A stretch of 64,000 nt of DNA from Hydrogenimonas cancrithermarum (GCF_030296055.1 NZ_AP027370.1:1538501-1602500); one strand, 5' to 3'; counted from the first letter of the stretch, positions 1-10,911 are shown. The notes: generated by a model from the letters alone, not told the origin. Translations and numbers: made by a program.

Positions 1-929
<929 letters not shown>

Positions 930-981
930 AATCCACTTCTGCCCATTGCACGGATAAAAATTAAAAGATACTTAATTTAAG

Positions 982-1053
982 TTAAATATAATATTTGTTT
1001 GGCTATGATTTGCCATCAATTTTGAGAATACTATCAACAAGAAAGGAATTTGA
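982..1053 (+). promoter_or_regulatory. rpsL leader with probable promoter and RBS
   Basis: The rpoC-rpsL gap contains TATAAT at 987-992 and a weaker TATGAT at 1004-1009, each a possible -10 element. A clear ribosome binding site (AAAGGA, 1042-1047) precedes the GTG start at 1054. I see no convincing -35 element and no terminator after rpoC, so read-through from rpoC is also possible. Confidence 0.45.
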
Positions 1054-1425
1054 GTGCCTACCATCAACCAATTGGTTCGTAGAGAACGCAAAAAGGTCAT
1101 CAAAAAATCTAAGTCTCCGGCATTGGTCAAGTGTCCGCAACGACGCGGCGTTTGTACACGTGTCTACACAACAACACCGAAGAAACCGAACTCGGCCCTT
1201 CGTAAAGTTGCGAAAGTCCGTCTGACAAGCGGTTTCGAAGTGATCAGCTATATCCCGGGAGAGGGACACAACCTCCAAGAACACAGCATCGTGCTGGTTC
1301 GCGGCGGCCGTGTAAAAGACCTTCCGGGTGTTAAGTACCATATCGTCCGTGGTGCGCTCGATACTGCCGGTGTTGCGAATCGCCGCGTATCACGCTCCAA
1401 ATACGGTACCAAACGCCCTAAATAA
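1054..1425 (+). CDS. rpsL: 30S ribosomal protein S12
   Basis: This is a full-length S12 (123 residues), part of the decoding centre of the 30S subunit. It starts with GTG at 1054, about six bases after AAAGGA, and the protein begins at the canonical MPTINQLVR. The lysines at 43 (TPKKPNS) and 88 (GGRVKDLPG), where streptomycin-resistance changes arise, are both unchanged. Asp89, the methylthiolated residue in many bacteria, is present. rpsG follows after 25 bases, so the two genes are probably cotranscribed. Confidence 0.98.
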   Translation: MPTINQLVRRERKKVIKKSKSPALVKCPQRRGVCTRVYTTTPKKPNSALRKVAKVRLTSGFEVISYIPGEGHNLQEHSIVLVRGGRVKDLPGVKYHIVRGALDTAGVANRRVSRSKYGTKRPK

Positions 1426-1435
1426 TTCAAGATAA

Positions 1436-1918
<483 letters not shown>

Positions 1919-1947
1919 GCGACTCAGACCTTTACTTGTCTACCCAC

Positions 1948-1979
1948 ACCGAGCAGGTTACGCCTGCTTGGTCTTTTTT
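1948..1979 (+). terminator. Rho-independent terminator after rpsG
   Basis: CCGAGCAGG and CCTGCTTGG form a nine-base-pair stem with one G-U pair around a TTACG loop, followed by TCTTTTTT. It ends the rpsL-rpsG message just before the fusA promoter. Confidence 0.8.
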
Positions 1980-1990
1980 AAACTGCAATT

Positions 1991-2028
1991 TGCTATAATC
2001 ACCCCAAATTTTACCAATGCTAAAAGGA
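1991..2028 (+). promoter_or_regulatory. fusA promoter and RBS
   Basis: TGCTATAAT (extended -10, TATAAT at 1994-1999) follows the rpsG terminator directly. AAGGA at 2024-2028 lies seven bases before the fusA ATG. Together with the terminator this indicates that fusA has its own transcription start. Confidence 0.65.
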
Positions 2029-2035
2029 AACAACG

Positions 2036-4111
<2,076 letters not shown>

Positions 4112-4114
4112 TCG

Positions 4115-4142
4115 AAAAACCGGGGACTTCCCCGGTTTTTTA
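4115..4142 (+). terminator. Rho-independent terminator after fusA
   Basis: AACCGGGGA-CTT-CCCCGGTT forms a strong stem followed by TTTTTT, immediately after the fusA stop codon. Confidence 0.88.
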
Positions 4143-4143
4143 G

Positions 4144-4171
4144 TGAAAAATGAAAAACTAAAAACTAAAAG
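4144..4171. repeat. Four-heptamer array A1
   Basis: These 28 bases read as four consecutive 7-mers: TGAAAAA, TGAAAAA, CTAAAAA, CTAAAAG. A small hairpin with a T run (GCGGA/TCCGC, 4174-4189, then TTTTT) and a second array (4202-4229) follow. The same four-heptamer plan recurs at 6788, 56818 and 63836. Confidence 0.8.
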
Positions 4172-4173
4172 TT

Positions 4174-4194
4174 GCGGAAAACGCTCCGCTTTTT
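4174..4194 (+). terminator. Terminator-like hairpin between heptamer arrays
   Basis: GCGGA and TCCGC pair around a six-base loop and are followed by TTTTT. It stands between two heptamer arrays. It may act as a terminator or be a structural part of the repeat module. Confidence 0.45.
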
Positions 4195-4201
4195 ATCTTC
4201 T

Positions 4202-4229
4202 ACTCAACACTCAGTACTCAACACTCAAC
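4202..4229. repeat. Four-heptamer array A2
   Basis: Four 7-mers in a row: ACTCAAC, ACTCAGT, ACTCAAC, ACTCAAC. Read on the other strand they become purine-rich (GTTGAGT type), so this array is inverted relative to A1. It ends eleven bases before tRNA-Arg(CCT). Confidence 0.8.
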
Positions 4230-4239
4230 ACTATCATCC

Positions 4240-4316
4240 GACCTCGTAGCTCAGCTGGATAGAGCATCGGATTCCTAATCCGAAGGCCGCGCGTTCGAAT
4301 CGCGCCGGGGTCACCA
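4240..4316 (+). tRNA. tRNA-Arg (anticodon CCT)
   Basis: This is a 77-base cloverleaf with a seven-base-pair acceptor stem (GACCTCG/CGGGGTC, one G-T pair) and a D arm GCTCAGCTGGATAGAGC. The anticodon stem TCGGA/TCCGA encloses the loop TTCCTAA, the T loop is TTCGAAT, and CCA is encoded. The anticodon CCT reads AGG. No clear promoter is visible between the fusA terminator and the tRNA because heptamer repeats fill that space. Confidence 0.95.
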
Positions 4317-4369
4317 CCTTAAGCGGCCATGTTATTCTTTCTTTTTATCTCTCGACGCCATTAAATTGC

Positions 4370-4375
4370 TATAAT
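4370..4375 (+). promoter_or_regulatory. -10 element of a probable leaderless message
   Basis: TTGCTATAAT places TATAAT at 4370-4375, only six bases before the ATG at 4382. Initiation at the usual distance would start the RNA at or next to the A of the ATG. No ribosome binding site is visible upstream. Confidence 0.6.
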
Positions 4376-4381
4376 CTCATC

Positions 4382-4885
4382 ATGAGTAACAAACAAATAG
4401 AACATGACCTGATCGAAGCGGTCGAAAACGACGAAATTGTCCGTGTGAAACAGCTTCTCGACGCTGGTGCCGATGTCACGGTAGTGAACGAGGAAGAGAT
4501 GCCGCTTCTGCTGATCGCCATTAAAAAAGGTGCTTCGAAGGAGATGGTAGAGCTTCTTTTGAATGCCGGAGCGAACATCGAGTGGAAGACGGATGAAGGC
4601 GTAAGCCTTCTGGACGAAGCAGTCGAGCGCAACAGAATCGATCTGGCGGAACTTTTCATCGAGTGCGGGATCGACCCTGCCGTCACATCTCGAAAGAGCG
4701 GGATGACGACGCTGATGCTGGCAGCCTGTTTCGACTATATCGATATGATGGAGATGCTGCTTTCACGGGGCGCCGATCTCTACGCCGTGGATGAAATAGG
4801 GATGGGTGCGACCGATTATGCCCGAAAACTCGGGCGGAAACGGGCACATAAATGGCTTGAAGAGAAGATGGCCAACCCCTTTTAG
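4382..4885 (+). CDS. Ankyrin-repeat protein
   Basis: This is a 167-residue protein made almost entirely of ankyrin repeats, a fold used for protein binding. Repeat signatures include VKQLLDAGADVTVVNEEEMP, MVELLLNAGANIEWKTDEGV, LAELFIECGIDPAV, and TTLMLAACFDYIDMMEMLLSRGADLYAVDE. There is no signal peptide, so it is probably cytoplasmic. The ATG at 4382 lies where transcription should begin after TATAAT at 4370, which suggests a leaderless message. The 3' end overlaps the convergent globin gene by four bases. The binding partner is unknown. Confidence 0.85.
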   Translation: MSNKQIEHDLIEAVENDEIVRVKQLLDAGADVTVVNEEEMPLLLIAIKKGASKEMVELLLNAGANIEWKTDEGVSLLDEAVERNRIDLAELFIECGIDPAVTSRKSGMTTLMLAACFDYIDMMEMLLSRGADLYAVDEIGMGATDYARKLGRKRAHKWLEEKMANPF

Positions 4886-5310
4886 CGGTTGATCATCCAG
4901 GCCGAGAAGATATCGAGATATCGCCAGAAACCCTGTTTGAGATGTTCGGGAGCTTCGACCGGTTCAAGGGCCAGTGCGAACTGCTGCAGCCAAATGACGC
5001 GGGCCCTGGCATCGATGGCGAAGGGTTGATGTCGTTTCCCCATCATCGGAGCGCCGCGTCGTTCGTTGAAGTAGGGGTGGCCGCCGCAGATCTGGATGAA
5101 GAAGTCGGCACTGTTGCGTTTGGCCTCTTCCAGTTCATCCGGTTTATCCGGAAAGAGATGTTTGATTTTACTTTGAACCAAAAGATCGTAGAAGCGGCTG
5201 ATGAGTGAGCGCATGCCCGCTTCGCCGATCGTTTGCAAAAATGCCGGATCGGGTTTGGTGACGGGCGGTTTGATGCCGGGGCCCGGAATGGGTGTGATCG
5301 CGTAATTCAT
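4882..5310 (-). CDS. Truncated hemoglobin, group II-like
   Basis: The 142-residue product has truncated-globin features. These include FYDLL with Tyr41 at the B10 position, and the block PYFNERRGAPMMGKRHQPFAI with the expected proximal heme ligand His94. Trp107 is at the G8 position that marks group II and III proteins. The arginine-rich lead into His94 resembles group II (GlbO). Such globins bind O2 or NO. I chose the ATG at 5310 because AAGGA lies seven bases upstream; longer forms have no such site. An inverted repeat at 5318-5344 overlaps that ribosome binding site. The first 20 residues are proline-rich and may be a flexible extension. Confidence 0.85.
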   Translation of the reverse strand: MNYAITPIPGPGIKPPVTKPDPAFLQTIGEAGMRSLISRFYDLLVQSKIKHLFPDKPDELEEAKRNSADFFIQICGGHPYFNERRGAPMMGKRHQPFAIDARARVIWLQQFALALEPVEAPEHLKQGFWRYLDIFSAWMINR

Positions 5311-5317
5311 GAAAATC

Positions 5318-5344
5318 CTTGATGCTCGATAAATTTTCATCAAG
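5318..5344 (-). promoter_or_regulatory. Inverted repeat over the globin RBS
   Basis: CTTGATG (5318-5324) and CATCAAG (5338-5344) are perfect seven-base inverted arms 13 bases apart. In the globin mRNA the second arm includes the AAG of the AAGGA ribosome binding site. It could be a regulator site shared with the divergent gene or an RNA hairpin that hides the site. Confidence 0.45.
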
Positions 5345-5395
5345 TGTAATGGATGGTTCGTGAAAGAGGCATAAAGTTTTGAAAGTATTGGAGAG

Positions 5396-6778
5396 ATGAT
5401 GGATTTGGCACAGATAATGGAGGGTGTGCAGGGGAAAAAGATCCTCTTTTTGGGAAAGACCCGCACGATGAGCGAAGAGGATATCGAACTCTTCCTCGAT
5501 CAGGTTGGAGCTTCGAGGGCCGTAGACGAAAATGACGAGCCAATCGCTCTGATCGTGCAGGGGCGGCTGATCAATCCGGTGGAAGAGGCGTACTGCGATG
5601 AAAAGTATAAAACAGGTATTCCGGTTATCGAACTTGAAAAACTGGAGAAGTATTATGCAAGCAGCATCGATCGTGATGCGTTGCTCGGGAGTCTGAAACT
5701 TTTTGCCAACCGGGAACGTATCATCGACCTGCTGCATAACCGTGCGATCGGTGACGAACTTTTTTGTGAGATCCTCAAACTTTACGACTGGGAGGGAAAA
5801 GGGCCGTTCGAGAGCGACGAAAACCGCGATGTCGCCGGCTCGCTCGTGGCACGCTTCTATCCCGACATCGAGCGCAACCACAACATCCAGTACTCGCCGG
5901 TCGGCCCCTTTTTGGTGGCGGCACAAAGTGACAACAGAGAGTTGCTCGAAGCGATGGCACAGATACCGGACTACGAAATCACCCAGCGCAGCCAGGATGT
6001 ATGGATGCCGCGTACGCTGCACGAGTCGCTTCTGATCAATCCGAATTTGCCCAAAGGATTGCTGGATCGATTCTACAATGGAGGTGACCTTCGAAAACGG
6101 GGATTTGTGGCGCGACATCCCAATCTTCCCGAAACGAAGCAGAAAGAGCTCATGCAGTCGAGCGCGTGCTGGGTGCATGAGGGATTGGCGCGCAATCCAA
6201 ATCTTTCAAAGGAGCTCTACGAGGCGTTTTTGAAGGCGGGCAACGACGTGGTGAGAAATGCCTTTTTGCAAAGCCAGCCGATTGGATGGGAGGCGATCGT
6301 GACGCAATTGGAAGGGGCCGACGAAAAACGGCTTCAGGCGATCGGGGGTAATCTTCATATGGATGAGGTGACGGCGTTGAAGCTGATCGAGACGGGAGAT
6401 GAAAACCTTTTGGCGGCGTTGGCTGCCAATGAATCGCTTGCGCAAAGCGTCTACGAAGCGCTGGAGAAGAGAGAGAAGCTCTCGGTACTCAGGAGGCTGG
6501 CCGGCAACCCATCGGTCGATCCGAAAATGCTGGAGCGTCTGACGCGCATTCGGGATAAAGGGGTTTACACCGCGCTCGCCGCGAACCCTTCGACACCGCA
6601 AAGTCATCTGAAGAATTTTTCCAAAATCCGTGACAAAGAGATAATGATGGCGCTTGCCTCCAACCCTTCGACCCCGATAGAGATACTCCTTGGGTACCAG
6701 ACCAATGCCGATCTGGCCAACATCCTCAAACGCAACGAAGCGTTTGGAGAGTACATCAAACAGAATCTGGGAATGTAA
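5396..6778 (+). CDS. Repeat protein (LRV-like) with BRCT-like N-terminus, function unknown
   Basis: This is a 460-residue soluble protein. Residues about 10-85 (KKILFLGKTRTMSEEDIELF... onward) look like a BRCT-type alpha/beta domain. The C-terminal third contains short helical repeats of the variant leucine-rich-repeat kind, for example VYTALAANPSTPQSHLKNF and IMMALASNPSTPIEILLGY. Similar but looser repeats (HEGLARNPNLSKELYEAF) run through the middle. The ATG at 5396 follows GGAGAG; a second ATG is adjacent. It lies upstream of a MoxR ATPase and a VWA protein, separated by a heptamer array and terminator, so a joint function is possible but unproven. Both domain calls are by eye. Confidence 0.6.
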   Translation: MMDLAQIMEGVQGKKILFLGKTRTMSEEDIELFLDQVGASRAVDENDEPIALIVQGRLINPVEEAYCDEKYKTGIPVIELEKLEKYYASSIDRDALLGSLKLFANRERIIDLLHNRAIGDELFCEILKLYDWEGKGPFESDENRDVAGSLVARFYPDIERNHNIQYSPVGPFLVAAQSDNRELLEAMAQIPDYEITQRSQDVWMPRTLHESLLINPNLPKGLLDRFYNGGDLRKRGFVARHPNLPETKQKELMQSSACWVHEGLARNPNLSKELYEAFLKAGNDVVRNAFLQSQPIGWEAIVTQLEGADEKRLQAIGGNLHMDEVTALKLIETGDENLLAALAANESLAQSVYEALEKREKLSVLRRLAGNPSVDPKMLERLTRIRDKGVYTALAANPSTPQSHLKNFSKIRDKEIMMALASNPSTPIEILLGYQTNADLANILKRNEAFGEYIKQNLGM

Positions 6779-6787
6779 TTTTTCGAT

Positions 6788-6815
6788 GGAAAATGGAGAA
6801 TTGAAAATGGAGAAT
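6788..6815. repeat. Four-heptamer array B
   Basis: Four 7-mers in a row: GGAAAAT, GGAGAAT, TGAAAAT, GGAGAAT. A hairpin with a T run follows at 6824, the same order as at 4144-4194. Confidence 0.8.
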
Positions 6816-6823
6816 GCCAAGAT

Positions 6824-6846
6824 AGCCGCACAGCGGCTTTTTATTT
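6824..6846 (+). terminator. Rho-independent terminator after the repeat protein
   Basis: AGCCGC-ACA-GCGGCT forms a six-base-pair stem followed by TTTTATTTT. It directly follows heptamer array B. Confidence 0.7.
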
Positions 6847-6913
6847 TAAGTTTGAATGAGAGGAAGCGAATCGACCTTCCAGAATCGCTCGCAACTCGTT
6901 TTAAAGGATTGTC

Positions 6914-7915
6914 GTGCGTCCTGTCGAAGTGAAAGCCGCTGTCTCCCATCTGGTCGACGAAAAGGTACCGCTCTTTCTGTGGGGGCCTCCGGGAATCGGC
7001 AAGTCTTCGATCGTTCGGCAGATTGCGGATGAGAAGGGGATCGGTTTCATCGACCTCCGCCTCTCTCTGCTCGATCCGACCGATCTGCGCGGTATCCCCT
7101 TTTTCGACCAGGTGAGCCGGCAGGCGGTCTGGGCACCGCCGGCTTTTTTGCCCGACGGCAGCGAAGCGGAAGGGGTTTTGTTTCTCGACGAGCTCAACAC
7201 GGCGGCTCCGATGGTGCAGGCGAGCGCCTACCAGCTCATTCTCGACCGCCGTATCGGCGAATACCGGTTGCCCGACGGCTGGGCGATCGTGGCGGCCGGT
7301 AACCGTGAAAGCGACCGGGGGGTCGTCTACCGGATGCCCGCACCCCTGGCCAACCGCTTCGTACATCTGGAGATGGAAATCGATGCGGCACAGTGGAGAC
7401 GGTGGGCTCTTGATAATGGAATCGACGCGTCGATTGTCGGCTTTATCGGTGCCCGGCCCGACGCGCTCTTCATGTTCGATGCCAAATCGGCGCATCGCAG
7501 CTTCGCGACGCCGAGGAGCTGGGAGTATGTCGACAGGATTTTGAAGTCGACCCCCGAAGCGGAGCTGCTGATGCCGCTGATTGCCGGAAGTATCGGCGAA
7601 GAGCTGGCAGCCGAGTTTCTGAGCTGGCGCGCCACAGCCTCCGACCTGCCCGATCTTGATGCCGTTTTGCAGGGTTGCGAGGCCGGCGTCCCGGAAGACC
7701 CGAATACGCTGCATGTGCTCGCATCGATGATGATGCAGCGTATCGACCGGGAAACGCCTCGCGAAACGCTCGAACATCTGCTGGCGTATCTGGTGAAACT
7801 GCCGGGCGAGTTTTCGGTGATGATCGTCAAGGAGCTTCAGCACAAAGGAGTGTTGCTCGAAAAAGCCTCCAACTGGAAAATATGGATCAAAAACTTCAGC
7901 TATCTTCTTGCATGA
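6914..7915 (+). CDS. MoxR-family AAA+ ATPase
   Basis: This 333-residue AAA+ ATPase has Walker A GPPGIGKS (24-31), Walker B GVLFLDELN (87-95), sensor-1 region VAAGNR (127-132) and an arginine-finger region ANRF (146-149). MoxR ATPases act as chaperone-like partners of VWA proteins, and here such a gene follows with an ATGA overlap (stop 7913-7915). The start is GTG at 6914, with AAAGGA at 6904-6909. The deduced pair probably remodels or activates a target protein in the cytoplasm. The target is unknown. Confidence 0.88.
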   Translation: MRPVEVKAAVSHLVDEKVPLFLWGPPGIGKSSIVRQIADEKGIGFIDLRLSLLDPTDLRGIPFFDQVSRQAVWAPPAFLPDGSEAEGVLFLDELNTAAPMVQASAYQLILDRRIGEYRLPDGWAIVAAGNRESDRGVVYRMPAPLANRFVHLEMEIDAAQWRRWALDNGIDASIVGFIGARPDALFMFDAKSAHRSFATPRSWEYVDRILKSTPEAELLMPLIAGSIGEELAAEFLSWRATASDLPDLDAVLQGCEAGVPEDPNTLHVLASMMMQRIDRETPRETLEHLLAYLVKLPGEFSVMIVKELQHKGVLLEKASNWKIWIKNFSYLLA

Positions 7916-9075
7916 GTGTCGAAACCGAAATTACAAAAGCCAAAACCCGCCTGATGGTGAAGCATCCCTATTTCGGCCTGCTTGCAAGCCGTCTGAAGAC
8001 GGAGCCAAGTGACGAGGTCGAAACGTTTTTGAGTGACGGGCGGGTGCTGCAGTACAACCCCGACTATTTCGATGACGAGGGGCTCGAGACGATCGAGTTC
8101 GCACTGGCCAACAGTGTCATGCACCATGTGCTGGCACACGAAAACCGCAGGCTCTTGCGCCAGGGATGGCTCTGGCAGTTGGCGACCGACTATGCGATCA
8201 ACGATATGCTCAAACGAAACGGCTTCAAACTTCCCGCCCGTGTCCACTACGACGACCGTTTCGAGGGGATGTATGCCGAAGCGATTTACGCGCAGCTGAA
8301 GGACGAGATACAGAACGAAGATTACAACGACGACGAGAGCAACGAAGAGGGGTTCAACGAGCAGAACAAGAACCGTATGACAGAGCAGCAGCCCCCTGAA
8401 GATTCGAAAAAGCGCGACGACAACCTTCCGTTGCCACCGCAGGAGCTGGAGCCGGAGCTCGAAGAGCAGTGGGCGCAGGCGATGAAAGAGGCGCTGGAGA
8501 AGGCGCAGAATCAGGGGAGCGACCCCGGTGGTATCGAGCGTCTCTTTACGATCACGTCCGATACGACCGTCGATTGGCGCAGCGAACTCTACCAGGCGAT
8601 CAACCGCCATCTCAAGAACGATTACACCTTCGCCAAACCCAGCAAAAAGATGATCGCACGGGGTGTCTACCTTCCCTCGACCACCAGCGACCGCCTCATC
8701 GTGACCGTGGCGATCGATTCCAGCGGATCGGTGAACGAAGCGCTGCTCGGGCTTTTCGTCGGCGAGCTCGAAGCGCTTTTGATGAGCTTTCCCGGTGCGG
8801 AGGTGGATGTGCTGATTTGCGATGCGAAGATTCAGGGTGTCTACCGCTTCGTTTCCGGCGAGATTCTCGAGTTTGCGATGAAAGGGGGCGGCGGGACCGA
8901 TTTTCGGCCGGTTTTCGATTATATCGAAGAAGAACTTTCCGGCACATCGCTGCTCATCTACTTTACCGATGCCGAAGGAACTTTCCCCGACGAGGCGCCT
9001 TTTTACGATACGATATGGGTATTGCCCGAAGAGAGATCCGTGCCGTTCGGGCGGACGATCGTTTTGGAGGTGTAG
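7912..9075 (+). CDS. VWA-domain protein with metallopeptidase-like N-terminus (DUF2201/COG3864 type)
   Basis: The 387-residue product has two parts. Residues about 60-100 contain MHHVLAHENRR and ATDYAIND, the pattern of the predicted metallopeptidase half of DUF2201 proteins. Residues about 261-387 form a VWA domain with a complete MIDAS: DSSGS (269-273), GGTD (Thr329) and FTDAEG (Asp353). An acidic, Gln-rich linker (130-200) separates them. The ATG at 7912 overlaps the ATPase stop; an ATG at 7882 is an alternative. Such proteins work with MoxR ATPases, which the arrangement supports. The macro-domain gene follows one base after the stop. Confidence 0.85.
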   Translation: MSVETEITKAKTRLMVKHPYFGLLASRLKTEPSDEVETFLSDGRVLQYNPDYFDDEGLETIEFALANSVMHHVLAHENRRLLRQGWLWQLATDYAINDMLKRNGFKLPARVHYDDRFEGMYAEAIYAQLKDEIQNEDYNDDESNEEGFNEQNKNRMTEQQPPEDSKKRDDNLPLPPQELEPELEEQWAQAMKEALEKAQNQGSDPGGIERLFTITSDTTVDWRSELYQAINRHLKNDYTFAKPSKKMIARGVYLPSTTSDRLIVTVAIDSSGSVNEALLGLFVGELEALLMSFPGAEVDVLICDAKIQGVYRFVSGEILEFAMKGGGGTDFRPVFDYIEEELSGTSLLIYFTDAEGTFPDEAPFYDTIWVLPEERSVPFGRTIVLEV

Positions 9076-9076
9076 A

Positions 9077-9598
9077 ATGGGTATCCATGTCAAAACCGGA
9101 GACATCACGAAAGAGAGGGCGTGTGCCATCGTCAATGCGGCCAACAGCTCTTTGATGGGCGGCGGCGGTGTCGACGGAGCGATCCACCGGGCGGGCGGCC
9201 CGGCGATTCTGGAAGCGTGCAGAGAGATTCGTCGCACGAAGTATCCCGACGGTCTGCCCACAGGCGAAGCGGTGGCGACGACGGCGGGCGATCTGCCGGC
9301 GAAATATGTCGTCCATACCGTGGGGCCCATCTGGGGACGGTGTGGCGACCGATGCGACGAACTGCTGGCGAACGCTTACGGAAATTCGCTGAAGGTGGCG
9401 GCGGAGCTGGGGTGCGATTCGGTCGTATTCCCGGCCATTTCCACGGGCGTATACGGTTTTCCGCCTGAACGTGCAGCGCAGATCGCCTATCGCACCGTGA
9501 GGGAGTTTTTGAAAGAACATCCGGGCATGGAGGTGACCTTCATCTTCCATTCGCCGCAGAGCCGTGAAATCTTCGAGAGGGCCAACGGCCTCCTATAG
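9077..9598 (+). CDS. Macro-domain protein (ADP-ribose/O-acetyl-ADP-ribose deacetylase type)
   Basis: The 173-residue product is a stand-alone macro domain. It has GDITKERACAIVNAANSSLM, then GGGGVDGAIHRAGGP, and the phosphate-binding loop PAISTGVYGFP. Members bind ADP-ribose and many remove acetyl or ADP-ribosyl groups. The ATG at 9077 follows GGAGG and the VWA stop by one base, so the gene belongs to the MoxR-VWA operon. Its last six bases overlap the convergent polymerase gene. A function linked to ADP-ribosylation of the MoxR-VWA target is an inference from position. Confidence 0.9.
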   Translation: MGIHVKTGDITKERACAIVNAANSSLMGGGGVDGAIHRAGGPAILEACREIRRTKYPDGLPTGEAVATTAGDLPAKYVVHTVGPIWGRCGDRCDELLANAYGNSLKVAAELGCDSVVFPAISTGVYGFPPERAAQIAYRTVREFLKEHPGMEVTFIFHSPQSREIFERANGLL

Positions 9599-10861
9599 CA
9601 TCTCCACGGCGGACCGAATCGTGTCGATGCCGTACTTTTGCCGTATCTTGGCCGTCTGATGCCATAGACGCCGTTCTTTCATCTCTCTCTCGTGGCCGAA
9701 GAGCGATCCGCGTGTCGTCGGTCGGGTTTCGAAAGCGCCGCAGCCGATACCAAGTCTGACGATGGCCAGGGAGCGGTAAGTGTCGATGGCTTCGAAAAGT
9801 TCCAGGATATGACGGCGCAGGGCCAGTTCGCTGAAGGTGAAAGGTTCGGTGACACTGCGTTTGGCCTTCTGTCCGAACTGGTATTTGATCCCCAGAAAGA
9901 GCCTCTTGGGCTGTGCATCGATTTTTGTGACGAGGTGGGAGAGATGGCGACAGAGGATAATGAGTCTGCGCCGGATCTCTCTTCGGTCGAAGACCGGATC
10001 GATCGTACGGGAGATCCCGATGGAGCGCCGGTCATGTCCGGCGACGACCGATTCGTTATCGTCGCCGTTGACACGGTGGTAGAGCTGTATGCCCGGTTTT
10101 TTCCATCGGTAGAGCAGGTGCTTCGCCGCTTTCAACTCGCCGAGCGTTTCGATTTTGTAGGCCTTTAAACGCTTCGAAAAGCCGCGGCCGATACCAGGGA
10201 ACGCCTCGATCGGTTTCGGATCGACAAAGGCATCGACATCTTTGGCGAAAAGAGCCTTGCACCCGTTCGGTTTCGCGGCGCTTGTGGCCAGCTTGGCGAT
10301 CCACTTCGAAGGGGCGGCCCCGATGGAGACGGGCAGGCCGAACGTCGTTTCGATCTCTCGGCGAAGCGAATCGATGAAGGCGGGAACGTCTCTATCGGCG
10401 ATCCATCCTTTCAAATCACCGAAAAATTCGTCGACACTGTACTGTTCGAGCACGGGAACTCTTTTCATCAGCCACTTTTTGAGTGCATGGGATCTGTCGT
10501 GATAGAAAAGGTGGCGGGGCGGAAGGACGATGAGGCCGGGAGATTGCTGAAGCGCTTCACGAATCGTCATACCGGTTTTGATGCCGCAGGCTCTCGCTTC
10601 GTAGCTGGAGGTGATTACGATACCCCGGATTCTGTCGTTTTCGACAAAATAGTCTCTGAAACTGCTCTCGGCATTGTAGAAAAGTGTCGGGACGAATGCG
10701 CCGCTGTTTTCGAGAGTGACATCGATGTTGTGCCCGCTTTTTTGGTCAAAGATAAAAGGGTCGCCGCGTCCCCCTACCGCGATGGGTCTGTTTTTCAGGC
10801 CGGGGTTCAAAAGGCGTTCGCATGAAGCGAAGAAAGCGTCAAGATCCAGATGGATGATCAT
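9593..10861 (-). CDS. Y-family DNA polymerase (DinB/UmuC type)
   Basis: This is a 422-residue translesion polymerase. The palm motifs are present: DLDAFFAS near the N-terminus and the catalytic pair in EQYSVDEFFGDL, slightly different from the common SIDEAFLD. A thumb with a helix-hairpin-helix (AFPGIGRGFSKRL) and a little-finger domain (RRSIGISRTID onward) follow. No beta-clamp peptide is certain. The gene is divergent from an S24 repressor gene across 99 bases, which suggests a damage-inducible pair. Its 3' end overlaps the macro-domain gene by six bases. Confidence 0.9.
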   Translation of the reverse strand: MIIHLDLDAFFASCERLLNPGLKNRPIAVGGRGDPFIFDQKSGHNIDVTLENSGAFVPTLFYNAESSFRDYFVENDRIRGIVITSSYEARACGIKTGMTIREALQQSPGLIVLPPRHLFYHDRSHALKKWLMKRVPVLEQYSVDEFFGDLKGWIADRDVPAFIDSLRREIETTFGLPVSIGAAPSKWIAKLATSAAKPNGCKALFAKDVDAFVDPKPIEAFPGIGRGFSKRLKAYKIETLGELKAAKHLLYRWKKPGIQLYHRVNGDDNESVVAGHDRRSIGISRTIDPVFDRREIRRRLIILCRHLSHLVTKIDAQPKRLFLGIKYQFGQKAKRSVTEPFTFSELALRRHILELFEAIDTYRSLAIVRLGIGCGAFETRPTTRGSLFGHEREMKERRLWHQTAKIRQKYGIDTIRSAVEML

Positions 10862-10911
10862 CTCGCTCCTTTATGTGGGAATGGCTTTGTAAATCAGAAA
10901 CAATTGTAGGG

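Noticed and set aside
4144-4229. Repeats considered as a CRISPR array
   Set aside because: Units are 7 bases, contiguous and without unique spacers, and no cas genes are in the window.
5318-5344. TTGAT/ATCAA considered as an FNR-type site
   Set aside because: The half-sites are 15 bases apart instead of four, so it does not match that regulator's site.
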